NCBI GenBank assembly: GCA_017399905.1
Contig: JAFQAR010000083.1
Location: 1 to 45,350, forward strand
Direction of reading: 5' to 3'
Origin: Bacteroidales bacterium
GTDB taxonomy: Bacteria > Bacteroidota > Bacteroidia > Bacteroidales > UBA932
DNA length: 45,350 nucleotides
Shown here in pieces: positions 31,879-39,836 of this stretch. The translations under genes and the position numbers were made by a program. Positions within the stretch are counted from its first letter, which is position 1. Each line of letters begins with the position of its first letter. The notes beneath the pieces were generated by a model. It was given only the letters and a program-made list of their open reading frames with translations, made no database searches and had not been told where the DNA came from.

Positions 31879-33687
31879 ATGAAAAGACTGTTCCTTTTGA
31901 TTCCCGTTATTTTGATGCCGGCGATGTCTTTTGCCGGAGAGGATGCGCCTGCGCAGCAGATCGTCAATGTGTCAGGAAGAGAGACCGTGTCGCTTGACGG
32001 ATTATGGAAGACCATCGTGGATCCGTATGAAAACGGATATTACAATTACAGGATGGCTCCGCATGATGACGGGGCTTCGTATTTTGCCGACAGGGATTTC
32101 GATGCGGACCGTACCGTGCTTTATGAATATAACTTCAATACGGACAGGACACTTGCCGTTCCCGGAGATTGGAATACCCAAAGGGACAAACTTTATTATT
32201 ATGAGGGTACCGTGTGGTACAGGAGGCTGTTCGATTATGAACCTAAGCCGGATAAGCGTACGTTCATATACTTCGGGGCTGCGAATTACGAGGCTGTGGT
32301 CGGACTTAACGGAAAGAAAATCGCGAGGCATGTAGGAGGTTACACGCCTTTCAACATAGAGGTGACCGGTATGCTTGAGGAAACCGGCAATTCCCTTGTG
32401 GTCAAGGTCGACAACAAAAGGCATGCGGACGGCGTCCCGACCTTGAATTCCGACTGGTGGAATTACGGAGGCCTTACCAGAAGCGTGATGATAGTCGAGA
32501 CGCCTATGACCTTCATCCGAGACTATTGCGTACAGCTGGATCCTGACAATCCGAAAATGATCAGGGGCTGGGTCCGGCTTGACGGATCGCAGGCGGAGCA
32601 GGCCGTGACTGTGTCTGTACCGGAATTGAAGGCTGCGGTGACGATGCGGACTGACCCGGACGGATATGCTTGCTTTTCGATGAAGGCGAAGCCGGAATAC
32701 TGGTGCCCGGAAAATCCCAAGCTGTATGATGTGACCATATCTTCCGAAACCGACAGCATTTCGGACCGTATCGGCTTCAGGACGGTGAAGACGCGCGGGA
32801 CCGAGATCCTTCTCAACGGCGAGCCTGTCTTCTGCAAGGGAGTCAGCATTCATGAGGAGATGCCGTATTCCGGCAGTGGAAGAGCCTGGTCCGAGGATCA
32901 TGCCCACATTCTGCTGGGTTGGGCGAAGGAGATGGGCTGTAATTTCGTCAGGCTTGCACATTATCCTCACAATGAACATATGGTGCGCGTCGCGGAAGAA
33001 ATGGGCCTGATGGTGTGGTCGGAAATACCTGTGTACTGGACCATCCAGTTCGATAATCCGGAGACTTATGTCAATGCGGAAGCGCAGCTCGTGGACATGA
33101 TAACGAGGGACAGGAACAGGGCCAATGTCATAATATGGTCTGTAGCCAACGAGACACCCCATGGAAAGGATCGCCTGGATTTTCTCGTGAAGCTTATTGA
33201 AAAGACCCGTGAAATGGATCCTACAAGACTTGTAAGCGCAGCAATGGAGAAGGATAACATAGATGAGGTGACCGTTACGGTGAAGGATGAACTTGTTGAC
33301 TATGTCGATCTGATCAGCTTCAATCAATATGTCGGATGGTATGACGGATCTTCGGAGAAATGTGACAGGATGAACTGGGTCTTTGATGTGAAGAAGCCCG
33401 TGTTCATATCTGAATTCGGAGGAGGTGCCGTATATGGAAGGCATGGGGATGTGACGGAGAGATTTACCGAAGAGTATCAGGAGGATATGTATCAGAGAAG
33501 TGTCAGGATGCTTGACAGGATTGAAGGACTCGCCGGAACTACGCCATGGATATTGAAGGATTTCCGTTCGCCACGCCGTCAGATCGTAGGCATCCAGGAT
33601 GATTTCAACAGGAAGGGCCTGATATCCGACCAGGGTGGCAGGAAAAAGGCGTTCTACGTGATGAAGAAGTGGTATGAAGGGAAATGA
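31879..33687 (+). CDS. GH2 beta-glucuronidase-like enzyme
   Basis: A 602-residue family 2 glycoside hydrolase with signal peptide, close in length to E. coli GusA. Sugar-binding (about 30-190), Ig-like (about 190-285) and barrel domains follow in order. The acid/base is Glu425 in Trp-Ser-Val-Ala-Asn-Glu, and the nucleophile is Glu512 in Ile-Ser-Glu-Phe-Gly-Gly. Asn577-Arg-Lys579-Gly reproduces the N-x-K motif that recognises the uronate carboxylate in beta-glucuronidases, which favours glucuronidase over galactosidase. I chose ATG 31879 at the signal peptide; an in-frame ATG at 31822 precedes the weak -7-like TATCTTGG at 31844. The gene is divergent from the HTCS and ends before a bidirectional terminator. 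Periplasmic location is inferred. Confidence 0.85.
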   Translation: MKRLFLLIPVILMPAMSFAGEDAPAQQIVNVSGRETVSLDGLWKTIVDPYENGYYNYRMAPHDDGASYFADRDFDADRTVLYEYNFNTDRTLAVPGDWNTQRDKLYYYEGTVWYRRLFDYEPKPDKRTFIYFGAANYEAVVGLNGKKIARHVGGYTPFNIEVTGMLEETGNSLVVKVDNKRHADGVPTLNSDWWNYGGLTRSVMIVETPMTFIRDYCVQLDPDNPKMIRGWVRLDGSQAEQAVTVSVPELKAAVTMRTDPDGYACFSMKAKPEYWCPENPKLYDVTISSETDSISDRIGFRTVKTRGTEILLNGEPVFCKGVSIHEEMPYSGSGRAWSEDHAHILLGWAKEMGCNFVRLAHYPHNEHMVRVAEEMGLMVWSEIPVYWTIQFDNPETYVNAEAQLVDMITRDRNRANVIIWSVANETPHGKDRLDFLVKLIEKTREMDPTRLVSAAMEKDNIDEVTVTVKDELVDYVDLISFNQYVGWYDGSSEKCDRMNWVFDVKKPVFISEFGGGAVYGRHGDVTERFTEEYQEDMYQRSVRMLDRIEGLAGTTPWILKDFRSPRRQIVGIQDDFNRKGLISDQGGRKKAFYVMKKWYEGK

Positions 33688-33735
33688 TGCATACGCGGAC
33701 AATGCATGATTCTTTAAGATGACGATATTGATAAG

Positions 33736-33762
33736 AAAAGCCGGTCATAACGACCGGCTTTT
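33736..33762. terminator. bidirectional terminator between GH2 and tRNA-Gln
   Basis: AAAAGCCGGTC and GACCGGCTTTT form an 11-bp perfect stem with a five-base loop and T/A tracts on both sides, serving GH2 (plus) and tRNA-Gln (minus). Confidence 0.85.
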
Positions 33763-33770
33763 CCATAAGG

Positions 33771-33841
33771 TTGAGATACCAGGATTCGAACCTGGACAGA
33801 CAGAACCAAAATCTGTAGTGCTACCATTACACAATATCTCA
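33771..33841 (-). tRNA. tRNA-Gln (anticodon TTG)
   Basis: The cloverleaf is complete: 7-bp acceptor TGAGATA/TATCTCA, D arm GTG...CAC, anticodon stem ACAGA/TCTGT with loop TTTTGGT (anticodon TTG), T arm CCAGG-TTCGAAT-CCTGG. The discriminator is A, and CCA is not encoded. Confidence 0.93.
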
Positions 33842-33850
33842 ATTCCGCTG

Positions 33851-33858
33851 CAAAGATA
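33851..33858 (-). promoter_or_regulatory. tRNA-Gln promoter -7 element
   Basis: TATCTTTG on the minus strand, 9 bp before the mature tRNA 5' end. Confidence 0.55.
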
Positions 33859-33884
33859 TCATTAATTTTGATTATCTGCAAGTT

Positions 33885-34322
33885 CTAGAACAGACCGTAG
33901 ACAAGGTTCCATACGAGGAAACGGGCCAGCTTGCCTATGAGAAGCAGAACCATTGTCCATCCCGGACGTGTCTTGTAGAAGCCCAGTGCGATTGCGATCA
34001 CGTCTCCTATGAAAGGAACCCAGGCAAGCAGTGCAAGCCAGATGCCGTATCTGTCGATCTTTTCCTTCTGCTTCTGAAGAGTCTCCGGCTTGACCTTGAA
34101 CCACCTCTCGATCCATTCCCATCTGCCTATCCATCCTATCCAGTAGGTTACGACGCTTCCGAGCCAGTTTCCCAATGTACCGGTTACCAGACATCCGGCC
34201 GTATCTCCTGTTGCAGCAAGAATGGCAAGATACAGGGCGTCGGAACTGAACGGGAATATGGTCGCCGCGAGGAATGTCCCGATGAAAAGGCCGAGCAGGC
34301 CGAGTCCTTCAAGCCACTCCAT
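33885..34322 (-). CDS. YqaA-like (DedA/VTT superfamily) membrane protein
   Basis: A 145-residue integral membrane protein with several hydrophobic segments (about 8-35, 42-65, 90-113 and 118-140) and a Gly-Asn-Trp-Leu-Gly-Ser motif near 50. This matches the YqaA family, small relatives of DedA proteins thought to act in lipid or membrane transport. Its ATG shares one base with the tadA stop codon (TAATG), so translation is probably coupled. The 3' end lies close to the tRNA-Gln promoter. Confidence 0.8.
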   Translation of the reverse strand: MEWLEGLGLLGLFIGTFLAATIFPFSSDALYLAILAATGDTAGCLVTGTLGNWLGSVVTYWIGWIGRWEWIERWFKVKPETLQKQKEKIDRYGIWLALLAWVPFIGDVIAIALGFYKTRPGWTMVLLLIGKLARFLVWNLVYGLF

Positions 34323-34768
34323 TATGGTTTTCTTTTGTTCCTGAAGAAATCACTGACAAGGCTGCCACATTCGTCTTCCAGGACTCCTGAGACGACTGCG
34401 GTCTTCGGGTGCATCAGGGAAGGGGAGAACTGTGAGAAACCACGCTTAGGGTCAGATGCTCCATACACCACTCTTCCGATCTGTGACCATGCCAGCGCTC
34501 CTGCACACATGGGGCAAGGCTCTACCGTGACATACAGAGTGCAGTCGTTCAGGTATTTGCCGCCGATGGCCTCCGTGGCCGCAGTTATTGCGATCATTTC
34601 CGCGTGGGCCGTCGGATCGTTAAGTCTTTCGGTCATGTTGTGTCCTTTGCCGATTATGCGTCCGCGGCAGACTATGACGGCTCCGATAGGCACCTCGTCT
34701 TCCGCTGCAGCTGCACCTGCTTCACGCAGCGCATCCTTCATGAATTTCTCGTCCTGTTCCATGTCCAT
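34322..34768 (-). CDS. tadA: tRNA-specific adenosine deaminase
   Basis: A 148-residue zinc-dependent deaminase. The His-Ala-Glu motif (about residues 54-56) and Pro-Cys-Pro-Met-Cys (about 83-87) supply the zinc ligands and the catalytic glutamate. TadA converts the wobble adenosine of tRNA-Arg(ACG) to inosine; length and motifs fit TadA better than cytidine or guanine deaminases. It lies downstream of the rpmH terminator, shares the TAATG junction with the YqaA-like gene, and has no clear promoter of its own. Confidence 0.88.
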   Translation of the reverse strand: MDMEQDEKFMKDALREAGAAAAEDEVPIGAVIVCRGRIIGKGHNMTERLNDPTAHAEMIAITAATEAIGGKYLNDCTLYVTVEPCPMCAGALAWSQIGRVVYGASDPKRGFSQFSPSLMHPKTAVVSGVLEDECGSLVSDFFRNKRKP

Positions 34769-34787
34769 TGAGGATAAAGAAATAAAA

Positions 34788-34809
34788 AACCCGACCTTCC
34801 GGCCGGGTT
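34788..34809 (-). terminator. rpmH terminator
   Basis: AACCCG/CGGGTT stem with an inner CC/GG pair. On the minus strand it is followed by six T residues. It lies 7 bp after the rpmH stop. Confidence 0.75.
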
Positions 34810-34816
34810 GGGATTC

Positions 34817-34969
34817 TTACCACCTGTCTTCAGATGATACAGTCAGTTTCTTGCGGCCGCGACGACGGCGAGCTGCCAATACGCGACGTCCGTTAGGTGT
34901 CGACATGCGCTCGCGGAAACCGTGCTTGTTGCGGCGCTTGCGCTCTGATGGTTGGAATGTTCTTTTCAT
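34817..34969 (-). CDS. rpmH: 50S ribosomal protein L34
   Basis: A 50-residue highly basic protein beginning Met-Lys-Arg-Thr-Phe-Gln-Pro-Ser, with Lys-His-Gly-Phe-Arg-Glu-Arg-Met and an Arg-rich C-terminal half, the invariant L34 pattern. The tail ([11 protein letters not shown]) is slightly longer than in E. coli, which is usual in Bacteroidales. It is transcribed from a perfect promoter at 35010-35040 and terminated at 34788-34809. Confidence 0.95.
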   Translation of the reverse strand: MKRTFQPSERKRRNKHGFRERMSTPNGRRVLAARRRRGRKKLTVSSEDRW

Positions 34970-35009
34970 ATTTTGATCTTTTTATATATTCCTACACAAA
35001 TTGGGAGTG

Positions 35010-35040
35010 CAAAGGTAGTGTTTTTGAATTTATTTGCAAA
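35010..35040 (-). promoter_or_regulatory. rpmH promoter, perfect Bacteroidetes consensus
   Basis: On the minus strand, TTTG (35037-35040), a 19-bp spacer and TACCTTTG (35010-35017). Expected 5' leader is about 35 bases. Confidence 0.75.
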
Positions 35041-35050
35041 ATATTTTTGA

Positions 35051-35128
35051 AGATTTCTCGACTACGCTCGAAATGACATGGAGGTGCAGCTCGAAATGAC
35101 ATGGAGGTGTAGCTCGAAATGACAATGT
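35051..35128. repeat. dispersed intergenic repeat array
   Basis: AGATTTCTCGACTACGCTCG then AAATGACA, followed by two partial copies ending in GCTCGAAATGACA with GTGCAG/GTGTAG linkers. Same type as 44880-45015 and 4764-4798. Confidence 0.6.
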
Positions 35129-35159
35129 AAGAACTGTTTGGAATGACAATGCGGAGTGG

Positions 35160-35834
35160 CTATTTTTCTATGAAAATGACTTGTTTCGTCTCGAAGAAAG
35201 GGTCATCTGTCCACTTCGAAACAGGCCATATGCTCACGGAGCCTTTCCTGAGCCGGGCTTTAGCTATCTCTTCCTCAAGGTCTCCTCCCTTCAGATAGAG
35301 TATACCTTCTGAATATTTTCCCTTTACCCAAGGCATGAAGTTGTCCAAGGAGGTGACAGCTCGGGACACTATGTAATCGAAAGTCTCGGGAAGCGATTCT
35401 GCGCGTGCGTTGACTGTCTTTACGTTCTTCAGTCCGAGGGCTCGTGCAACCTCCGATGCTACAATGATCTTCTTTCCTATAGAGTCGCAGAGCGTAAAGG
35501 CGGTATGAGGAAACATGACTGCCAGCGGTATGCCCGGAAAACCTCCGCCGGTACCGAGGTCGAGGATCTTCATCGGTTCAGATATGCTGTACGGACCGTC
35601 TCCGCGGAGCCTTTCATATACATCAGGCATGCTTGCCTTGATGTACGCTGCTATGCAGAGAGAGTGAAGCACATGATGTCTGTACAGCTGGTCGATGTCC
35701 TTTCTTGAAACGACATTTATCTTTGAGTTCCATTCGCGGTACAGACCTTCCATCAGACGGAACTGTTCCATCTGCGTTTCGTTGATTTCGGGAAACCTTT
35801 CCTCTACTATGTTTTTGAATTCGTTGAATGTCAT
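35160..35834 (-). CDS. rsmG: 16S rRNA (guanine527-N7)-methyltransferase
   Basis: A 224-residue Rossmann-fold methyltransferase with the SAM-binding loop Leu-Asp-Leu-Gly-Thr-Gly-Gly-Gly-Phe-Pro-Gly-Ile-Pro-Leu (about 91-104) and Val-Ser-Arg-Ala-Val near 160, both diagnostic of RsmG/GidB. It methylates G527 of 16S rRNA, a site whose loss gives low-level streptomycin resistance in other bacteria. It follows the sigma-factor gene by 4 bp and ends the polA-sigma-rsmG transcription unit. Confidence 0.93.
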   Translation of the reverse strand: MTFNEFKNIVEERFPEINETQMEQFRLMEGLYREWNSKINVVSRKDIDQLYRHHVLHSLCIAAYIKASMPDVYERLRGDGPYSISEPMKILDLGTGGGFPGIPLAVMFPHTAFTLCDSIGKKIIVASEVARALGLKNVKTVNARAESLPETFDYIVSRAVTSLDNFMPWVKGKYSEGILYLKGGDLEEEIAKARLRKGSVSIWPVSKWTDDPFFETKQVIFIEK

Positions 35835-35838
35835 GACT

Positions 35839-36438
35839 TTACAATAATTCGTCTGAATAATCCATCATTTTGAGCAGCTGTGCCTTTGCTCGGCGTATCT
35901 TCGTCTTTACCGTGTTAATCGGCATCTCAAGGGCGTCGGCGATCTCCTTGTAGCCGAAGTTGTCTATCAGGTTCATTTTCGCTACCGTCCTGTAATCATC
36001 CTTCAGCTTTTCTATGTTTGTCAGCCATTTGTCATATTCCTGCTGGTTGATGATGTCCTCTTCAGGATTATGCATGGTTGCCGGAAGTTCCTTGAGTTCC
36101 GCGATTTCGTCATTTATGGATGTGGTCGGCATGTTGTTCTTTTCCCTGTCGTGCCTGTTCAGATGGTCGAACGCCGTATTTCGTGCGATCCTGTACAGCC
36201 AGGTCGTGAATTTGTATTCAGGATTGTATGATGAGATCTGGCTGAATGCCTTCTGGAAGCTTTCCAGACAGATGTCTTCGACATCCTCCTTCTGACTTAC
36301 ATATCTGGAGACGTGACTTTTCACGCCTGCATTATATCTTGTATACAGTACGATGAATGCCGCCTGGTTCTGTTCCAGAGCCAGACCTACAAGTTCGATG
36401 TCCGAAAGATTAGTGAGCTTCGAGCCAGTTGTTTCCAT
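35839..36438 (-). CDS. ECF-like sigma-70 family sigma factor
   Basis: A 199-residue sigma factor with region 2 (about 15-95, including Tyr-Lys-Phe-Thr-Thr-Trp-Leu-Tyr-Arg-Ile-Ala-Arg-Asn) and region 4 (about 135-190, Tyr-Lys-Glu-Ile-Ala-Asp-Ala-Leu and Thr-Val-Lys-Thr-Lys-Ile-Arg-Arg-Ala-Lys). No anti-sigma gene lies beside it. It overlaps the end of polA by 29 bp and leads into rsmG, so it looks growth-linked rather than part of a SusCD/FecR-type surface-signalling set. Confidence 0.88.
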   Translation of the reverse strand: METTGSKLTNLSDIELVGLALEQNQAAFIVLYTRYNAGVKSHVSRYVSQKEDVEDICLESFQKAFSQISSYNPEYKFTTWLYRIARNTAFDHLNRHDREKNNMPTTSINDEIAELKELPATMHNPEEDIINQQEYDKWLTNIEKLKDDYRTVAKMNLIDNFGYKEIADALEMPINTVKTKIRRAKAQLLKMMDYSDELL

Positions 36439-39067
36439 GATTACATTCTACTGTTAAAGGTATAGACAGTCTGGTAACATTCTCCATTTCCTCCTTGACG
36501 ATGGCTTCCAGCTTCCCGACTTCTTCGGCATAGGCGTCAAACAGAAGCTCATCATGGATCTGAAGTATCATGCGGCTTTTCAGACCTTCCTTCCTGATGC
36601 GTCGGTCCACGTTTATCATCGCAAGCTTTATGATATCGGCAGATGTGCCCTGGATAGGGGCGTTCACTGCCGTCCTTTCGGCTATCGCACGTACCGTGCC
36701 GTTTTTCGAATTGATGTCCGGGAGGTATCTGCGGCGTCCGAAGATCGTCTCGACGTATCCTGTTTCACGTGCTGATGTGAGCGTATCTTCTATGAATGAG
36801 GATATTGCAGGGAAATTCGCGAAGTAGTCATCTATGATCTTTTTCGCTTCCGCCCTGCCGATGTTCAGCCTCTGCGCAAGGCCGAATGACGATATGCCGT
36901 ACATTATTCCGAAGTTGGCGGTCTTGGCTATTCGTCTCTGTTCGGATGTGACATCTTCAAGGCTTACACCGAATATCTTGGCTGCCGTTATCGCGTGCAC
37001 GTCCTGTCCGTTGCGGAAGGCGTTGATCAGGTGGGCGTCGCAGCTCAGATGGGCCATTATCCTCAATTCTATCTGTGAATAGTCTGCGGATACGATGATT
37101 CCGTCCTTTCTTCCGGATATGAATGCCTTGCGGATCTCCTTGCCTCTTTCGCTCCTTACCGGTATGTTCTGGAGGTTGGGTTTCGAAGAGCTGAGCCTTC
37201 CCGTAGCCGTAAGGGCCTGGTTGAAGGTCGTATGTATGTTGCCCGTTTCCGCTGAGATGTAGTTCGGCAGCGGTTCGATATAGGTGGAGAGGAGCTTCTT
37301 GAGCCCTCTGTATTCTAGTATTTCGTTCACGACAGGGTGTCTGTGCGCCAGTCCCTTCAGAGTGTCTTCATCAGTAGGATAGCTGTATCTGACTCCTGCC
37401 TTAGGTTTTGTGCGCGGGTCAAGATTAAGCTTTTCATAAAGAAGGACTCCTATCTGCTTGGGCGACATGATGTTCAGGGACGGATCTTCTGCCGTTTCCC
37501 GGATCTTCTCCTGAATTGCGCTCATTTCGGATGAAAGAGAGGATGCATATCTTCGCAGCTGTGCTGTGTCGATGTGTACGCCTTCGGTCTCCATCCCGGA
37601 CAAGACGCTGATCAGAGGCTCTTCCATAGTTGCATACAGATCCCCGATGCCCATTTCTTCCATCTCGGCCCAGATCTTCTCGCCGAGCATTATGGTTACG
37701 GCGGCCTCAGGAAAGCGTGACGTTTCCTTTGTGTCTTCCGGTGCTTCGTCGAACAGCGACAGACTTGTCGGACTGTTTTCCTCCGGCATGCTTTCCTCGA
37801 GATCTATCTCAAGATAGGACTTAGCGAGTATCTCCACCTTATGGCTCTTTTCCGGATTTACCAGATAATGCATCAGTTCTATATCCATGAGCCGGCCCTT
37901 CATTTCCATGCCGTTATGCAGAAGTATGTTTCTCTGCAGCTTGAGGTCGTAGCCGTATTTGGTTATATCTTCATTTGAAATCAGGTCCATGAAGTCCTCG
38001 GCACCACCTTTTGCGACGGCGACATTCTCACCGTCCATGACGGCTGCATAGATGTTTCTTACGGGAGAGAATATTCCGGGCTGCACGCTTTCGGTAAGGA
38101 GGGCCATGCGTCCTGTAGTTACCGCTATCCTGCTTATTTCTTCAGGGACCGTCTCCTTGAAGGCAAGCTTATTCGTCTCCTTAGGTGCTGCAGGCTGTGT
38201 GTTTCCAAGGAATCTGCGTAGCGAACCGAATTCGTATTTCTCGAACAGGTCGGCCACTTCCGGCGAATATGCTTGACACAGAGCTGTTTCGCTGCTGTCG
38301 ATATCAAGACGGATGTCTGTCTTTATCGTTACCAGTTCATGGCTCAGCCTGATGTGTCCCTCTGCATTGACGAAGGCCTCCCGCTGTCTTGGCGTCAGTT
38401 CGTCCAGATGGGCATAGATGTTCTCTACTGTACCGTATTTCGCAATCAGTTTTCCTGCTCCGACTTCACCGACTCCTTTTACGCCCGGGACATTGTCTGA
38501 CGAGTCTCCGCAGATCGTGAGTATCTCGATGACCTGTTCCGGATATGATATCCCGTATTTCCTGCACACCTTGTCGACATCGATCAGCTCGTTCTCGCTG
38601 CCGGACTTTCCCGGCTTGTATTGGGTTATCTGCGGTGATATCAGCTGGCCATAGTCCTTGTCAGGTGTGACCATGTAAACGTGGAAACCTTCCTTTTCCG
38701 CCTTTTTCGCCATCGATCCGATCACGTCGTCCGCCTCGAAGCCGCGTACCATCAGCACAGGGATTTCCATCGCCTTGCACAGCCCGCACAGCGGCTCAAG
38801 TGAATCGATGACAAGCTGTGGAGTCTCGTCGCGTGTTCCTTTGTATTCCGGATACATTTCATGTCTGAAAGTTCCTCCCGGAGGATCGAATGCGACAGCC
38901 AGATGTGTCGGCCTTTCCTTTTCGATGAGTTCGAGTATGTATTTGGTGAAACCGAACAGGATGGACATGTCCGCTCCCTTGGAATTGATCATCGGATGAC
39001 GCAGGAATGCATAGTACATCTTGAAGATTAGGGCATGTCCGTCGATAAGGAAAAGTCTTTTGTCCAT
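36410..39067 (-). CDS. polA: DNA polymerase I
   Basis: An 885-residue polymerase used in Okazaki fragment maturation and repair. The 5'-3' exonuclease domain (about 1-285) has its acidic clusters (Arg-Gly-Phe-Glu-Ala-Asp-Asp and Gly-Asp-Ser-Ser-Asp-Asn-Val-Pro-Gly). The polymerase domain has motif A (Ser-Ala-Asp-Tyr-Ser-Gln-Ile-Glu), the O helix (Arg-Arg-Ile-Ala-Lys-Thr-Ala-Asn-Phe-Gly) and motif C (Ile-His-Asp-Glu). The middle 3'-5' exonuclease domain appears degenerate: exo I reads Leu-Leu-Thr-Glu instead of Phe-Asp-Thr-Glu, and exo III reads Phe-Pro-Glu-Ala-Ala without its Asp. I chose ATG 39067, where the exonuclease domain starts; an in-frame ATG at 39133 runs through the promoter region. 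Confidence 0.93.
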   Translation of the reverse strand: MDKRLFLIDGHALIFKMYYAFLRHPMINSKGADMSILFGFTKYILELIEKERPTHLAVAFDPPGGTFRHEMYPEYKGTRDETPQLVIDSLEPLCGLCKAMEIPVLMVRGFEADDVIGSMAKKAEKEGFHVYMVTPDKDYGQLISPQITQYKPGKSGSENELIDVDKVCRKYGISYPEQVIEILTICGDSSDNVPGVKGVGEVGAGKLIAKYGTVENIYAHLDELTPRQREAFVNAEGHIRLSHELVTIKTDIRLDIDSSETALCQAYSPEVADLFEKYEFGSLRRFLGNTQPAAPKETNKLAFKETVPEEISRIAVTTGRMALLTESVQPGIFSPVRNIYAAVMDGENVAVAKGGAEDFMDLISNEDITKYGYDLKLQRNILLHNGMEMKGRLMDIELMHYLVNPEKSHKVEILAKSYLEIDLEESMPEENSPTSLSLFDEAPEDTKETSRFPEAAVTIMLGEKIWAEMEEMGIGDLYATMEEPLISVLSGMETEGVHIDTAQLRRYASSLSSEMSAIQEKIRETAEDPSLNIMSPKQIGVLLYEKLNLDPRTKPKAGVRYSYPTDEDTLKGLAHRHPVVNEILEYRGLKKLLSTYIEPLPNYISAETGNIHTTFNQALTATGRLSSSKPNLQNIPVRSERGKEIRKAFISGRKDGIIVSADYSQIELRIMAHLSCDAHLINAFRNGQDVHAITAAKIFGVSLEDVTSEQRRIAKTANFGIMYGISSFGLAQRLNIGRAEAKKIIDDYFANFPAISSFIEDTLTSARETGYVETIFGRRRYLPDINSKNGTVRAIAERTAVNAPIQGTSADIIKLAMINVDRRIRKEGLKSRMILQIHDELLFDAYAEEVGKLEAIVKEEMENVTRLSIPLTVECNHGNNWLEAH

Positions 39068-39087
39068 GGTCGCTGTAAATTGAACCC

Positions 39088-39095
39088 CAAAGGTA
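39088..39095 (-). promoter_or_regulatory. polA promoter -7 element
   Basis: TACCTTTG on the minus strand, 21 bp before the chosen polA ATG. It is back to back with the response-regulator promoter. Confidence 0.5.
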
Positions 39096-39117
39096 TAAAA
39101 AGTTTCGTCAAATTCAC

Positions 39118-39125
39118 TATATTTG
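39118..39125 (+). promoter_or_regulatory. response-regulator promoter -7 element
   Basis: TATATTTG, 20 bp before the response-regulator ATG at 39146. Confidence 0.55.
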
Positions 39126-39145
39126 AACTCCAAAACCCCAGACTT

Positions 39146-39829
39146 ATGAAACTTCTTGTCATAGAGGACGAACTGTCCCTTCAGGAACTGATGACCAGAG
39201 CCCTGAAGAAAGAGGGATATGTGGTGGAAAACGCATATGATTACGCAGGAGCATCGGACAAGCTTTCAGGATATTCATATGATTGTATCCTGCTTGATAT
39301 AAACCTTCCGGGAGGCTCCGGATTTGAGATTCTCGAGCAGATGAAGAAGTCCGGTGACAGATCCAATGTCATCATCATTTCGGCAAGGGACTCCGTCGAT
39401 GACAAGATCAAGGGTTTGGAGTTGGGAGCGGATGACTATCTGGCTAAGCCGTTCCATCTCGCCGAGCTGACCGCAAGGATAAGGAGCGTAGTGCGTCGAA
39501 GTCAGAATGACGGCGAACTGAAATGGAAGGCCGGGAATGTGGTGCTTGAAGATGTCTCAAGGCGTCTGACGGTCGACGGAAAGGAAGTTCCCCTTCTCAA
39601 GAAGGAATTCGACATCCTCAGATATTTCATGATGCGTCCTGGCCATACTGTCGACAAGGCTGTTCTTGCAGAGGCTGTATGGGGTGACCATGTGGACCAG
39701 TCTGATGACTTCCAGTTCGTCTATGCCCAGATGAAGAATCTCCGTCGCAAGCTGTCCGATGCCGGGGCCGGAATCGAGATAAAGGCCATCTACGGATTCG
39801 GCTACAAGCTGGTGACCTCTGATAATTGA
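39146..39829 (+). CDS. OmpR/PhoB-family response regulator
   Basis: A 227-residue regulator. The receiver domain (1-115) has Glu-Asp near 8-9, phosphoacceptor Asp51 (Leu-Leu-Asp-Ile-Asn-Leu-Pro-Gly-Gly-Ser-Gly) and Lys near 101. A winged-helix DNA-binding domain occupies about 130-225 (Leu-Leu-Lys-Lys-Glu-Phe-Asp-Ile-Leu and Tyr-Gly-Phe-Gly-Tyr-Lys-Leu). I chose ATG 39146 because the receiver starts there directly after the -7 element; an in-frame ATG at 39035 adds non-homologous residues. The cognate kinase follows by 7 bp and two PepSY-like proteins come next. Confidence 0.92.
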   Translation: MKLLVIEDELSLQELMTRALKKEGYVVENAYDYAGASDKLSGYSYDCILLDINLPGGSGFEILEQMKKSGDRSNVIIISARDSVDDKIKGLELGADDYLAKPFHLAELTARIRSVVRRSQNDGELKWKAGNVVLEDVSRRLTVDGKEVPLLKKEFDILRYFMMRPGHTVDKAVLAEAVWGDHVDQSDDFQFVYAQMKNLRRKLSDAGAGIEIKAIYGFGYKLVTSDN

Positions 39830-39836
39830 GATACGT

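Noticed and set aside
32002-33702. 566-codon open frame on the minus strand opposite GH2
   Set aside because: It is antisense to a complete GH2 with all catalytic motifs, has no recognisable domain, and is rich in His/Arg/Pro as expected for a reversed coding frame.
35839-36438. Sigma factor as part of a SusCD/FecR-type surface-signalling system
   Set aside because: No FecR-like anti-sigma gene or transporter adjoins it; it sits between polA and rsmG.
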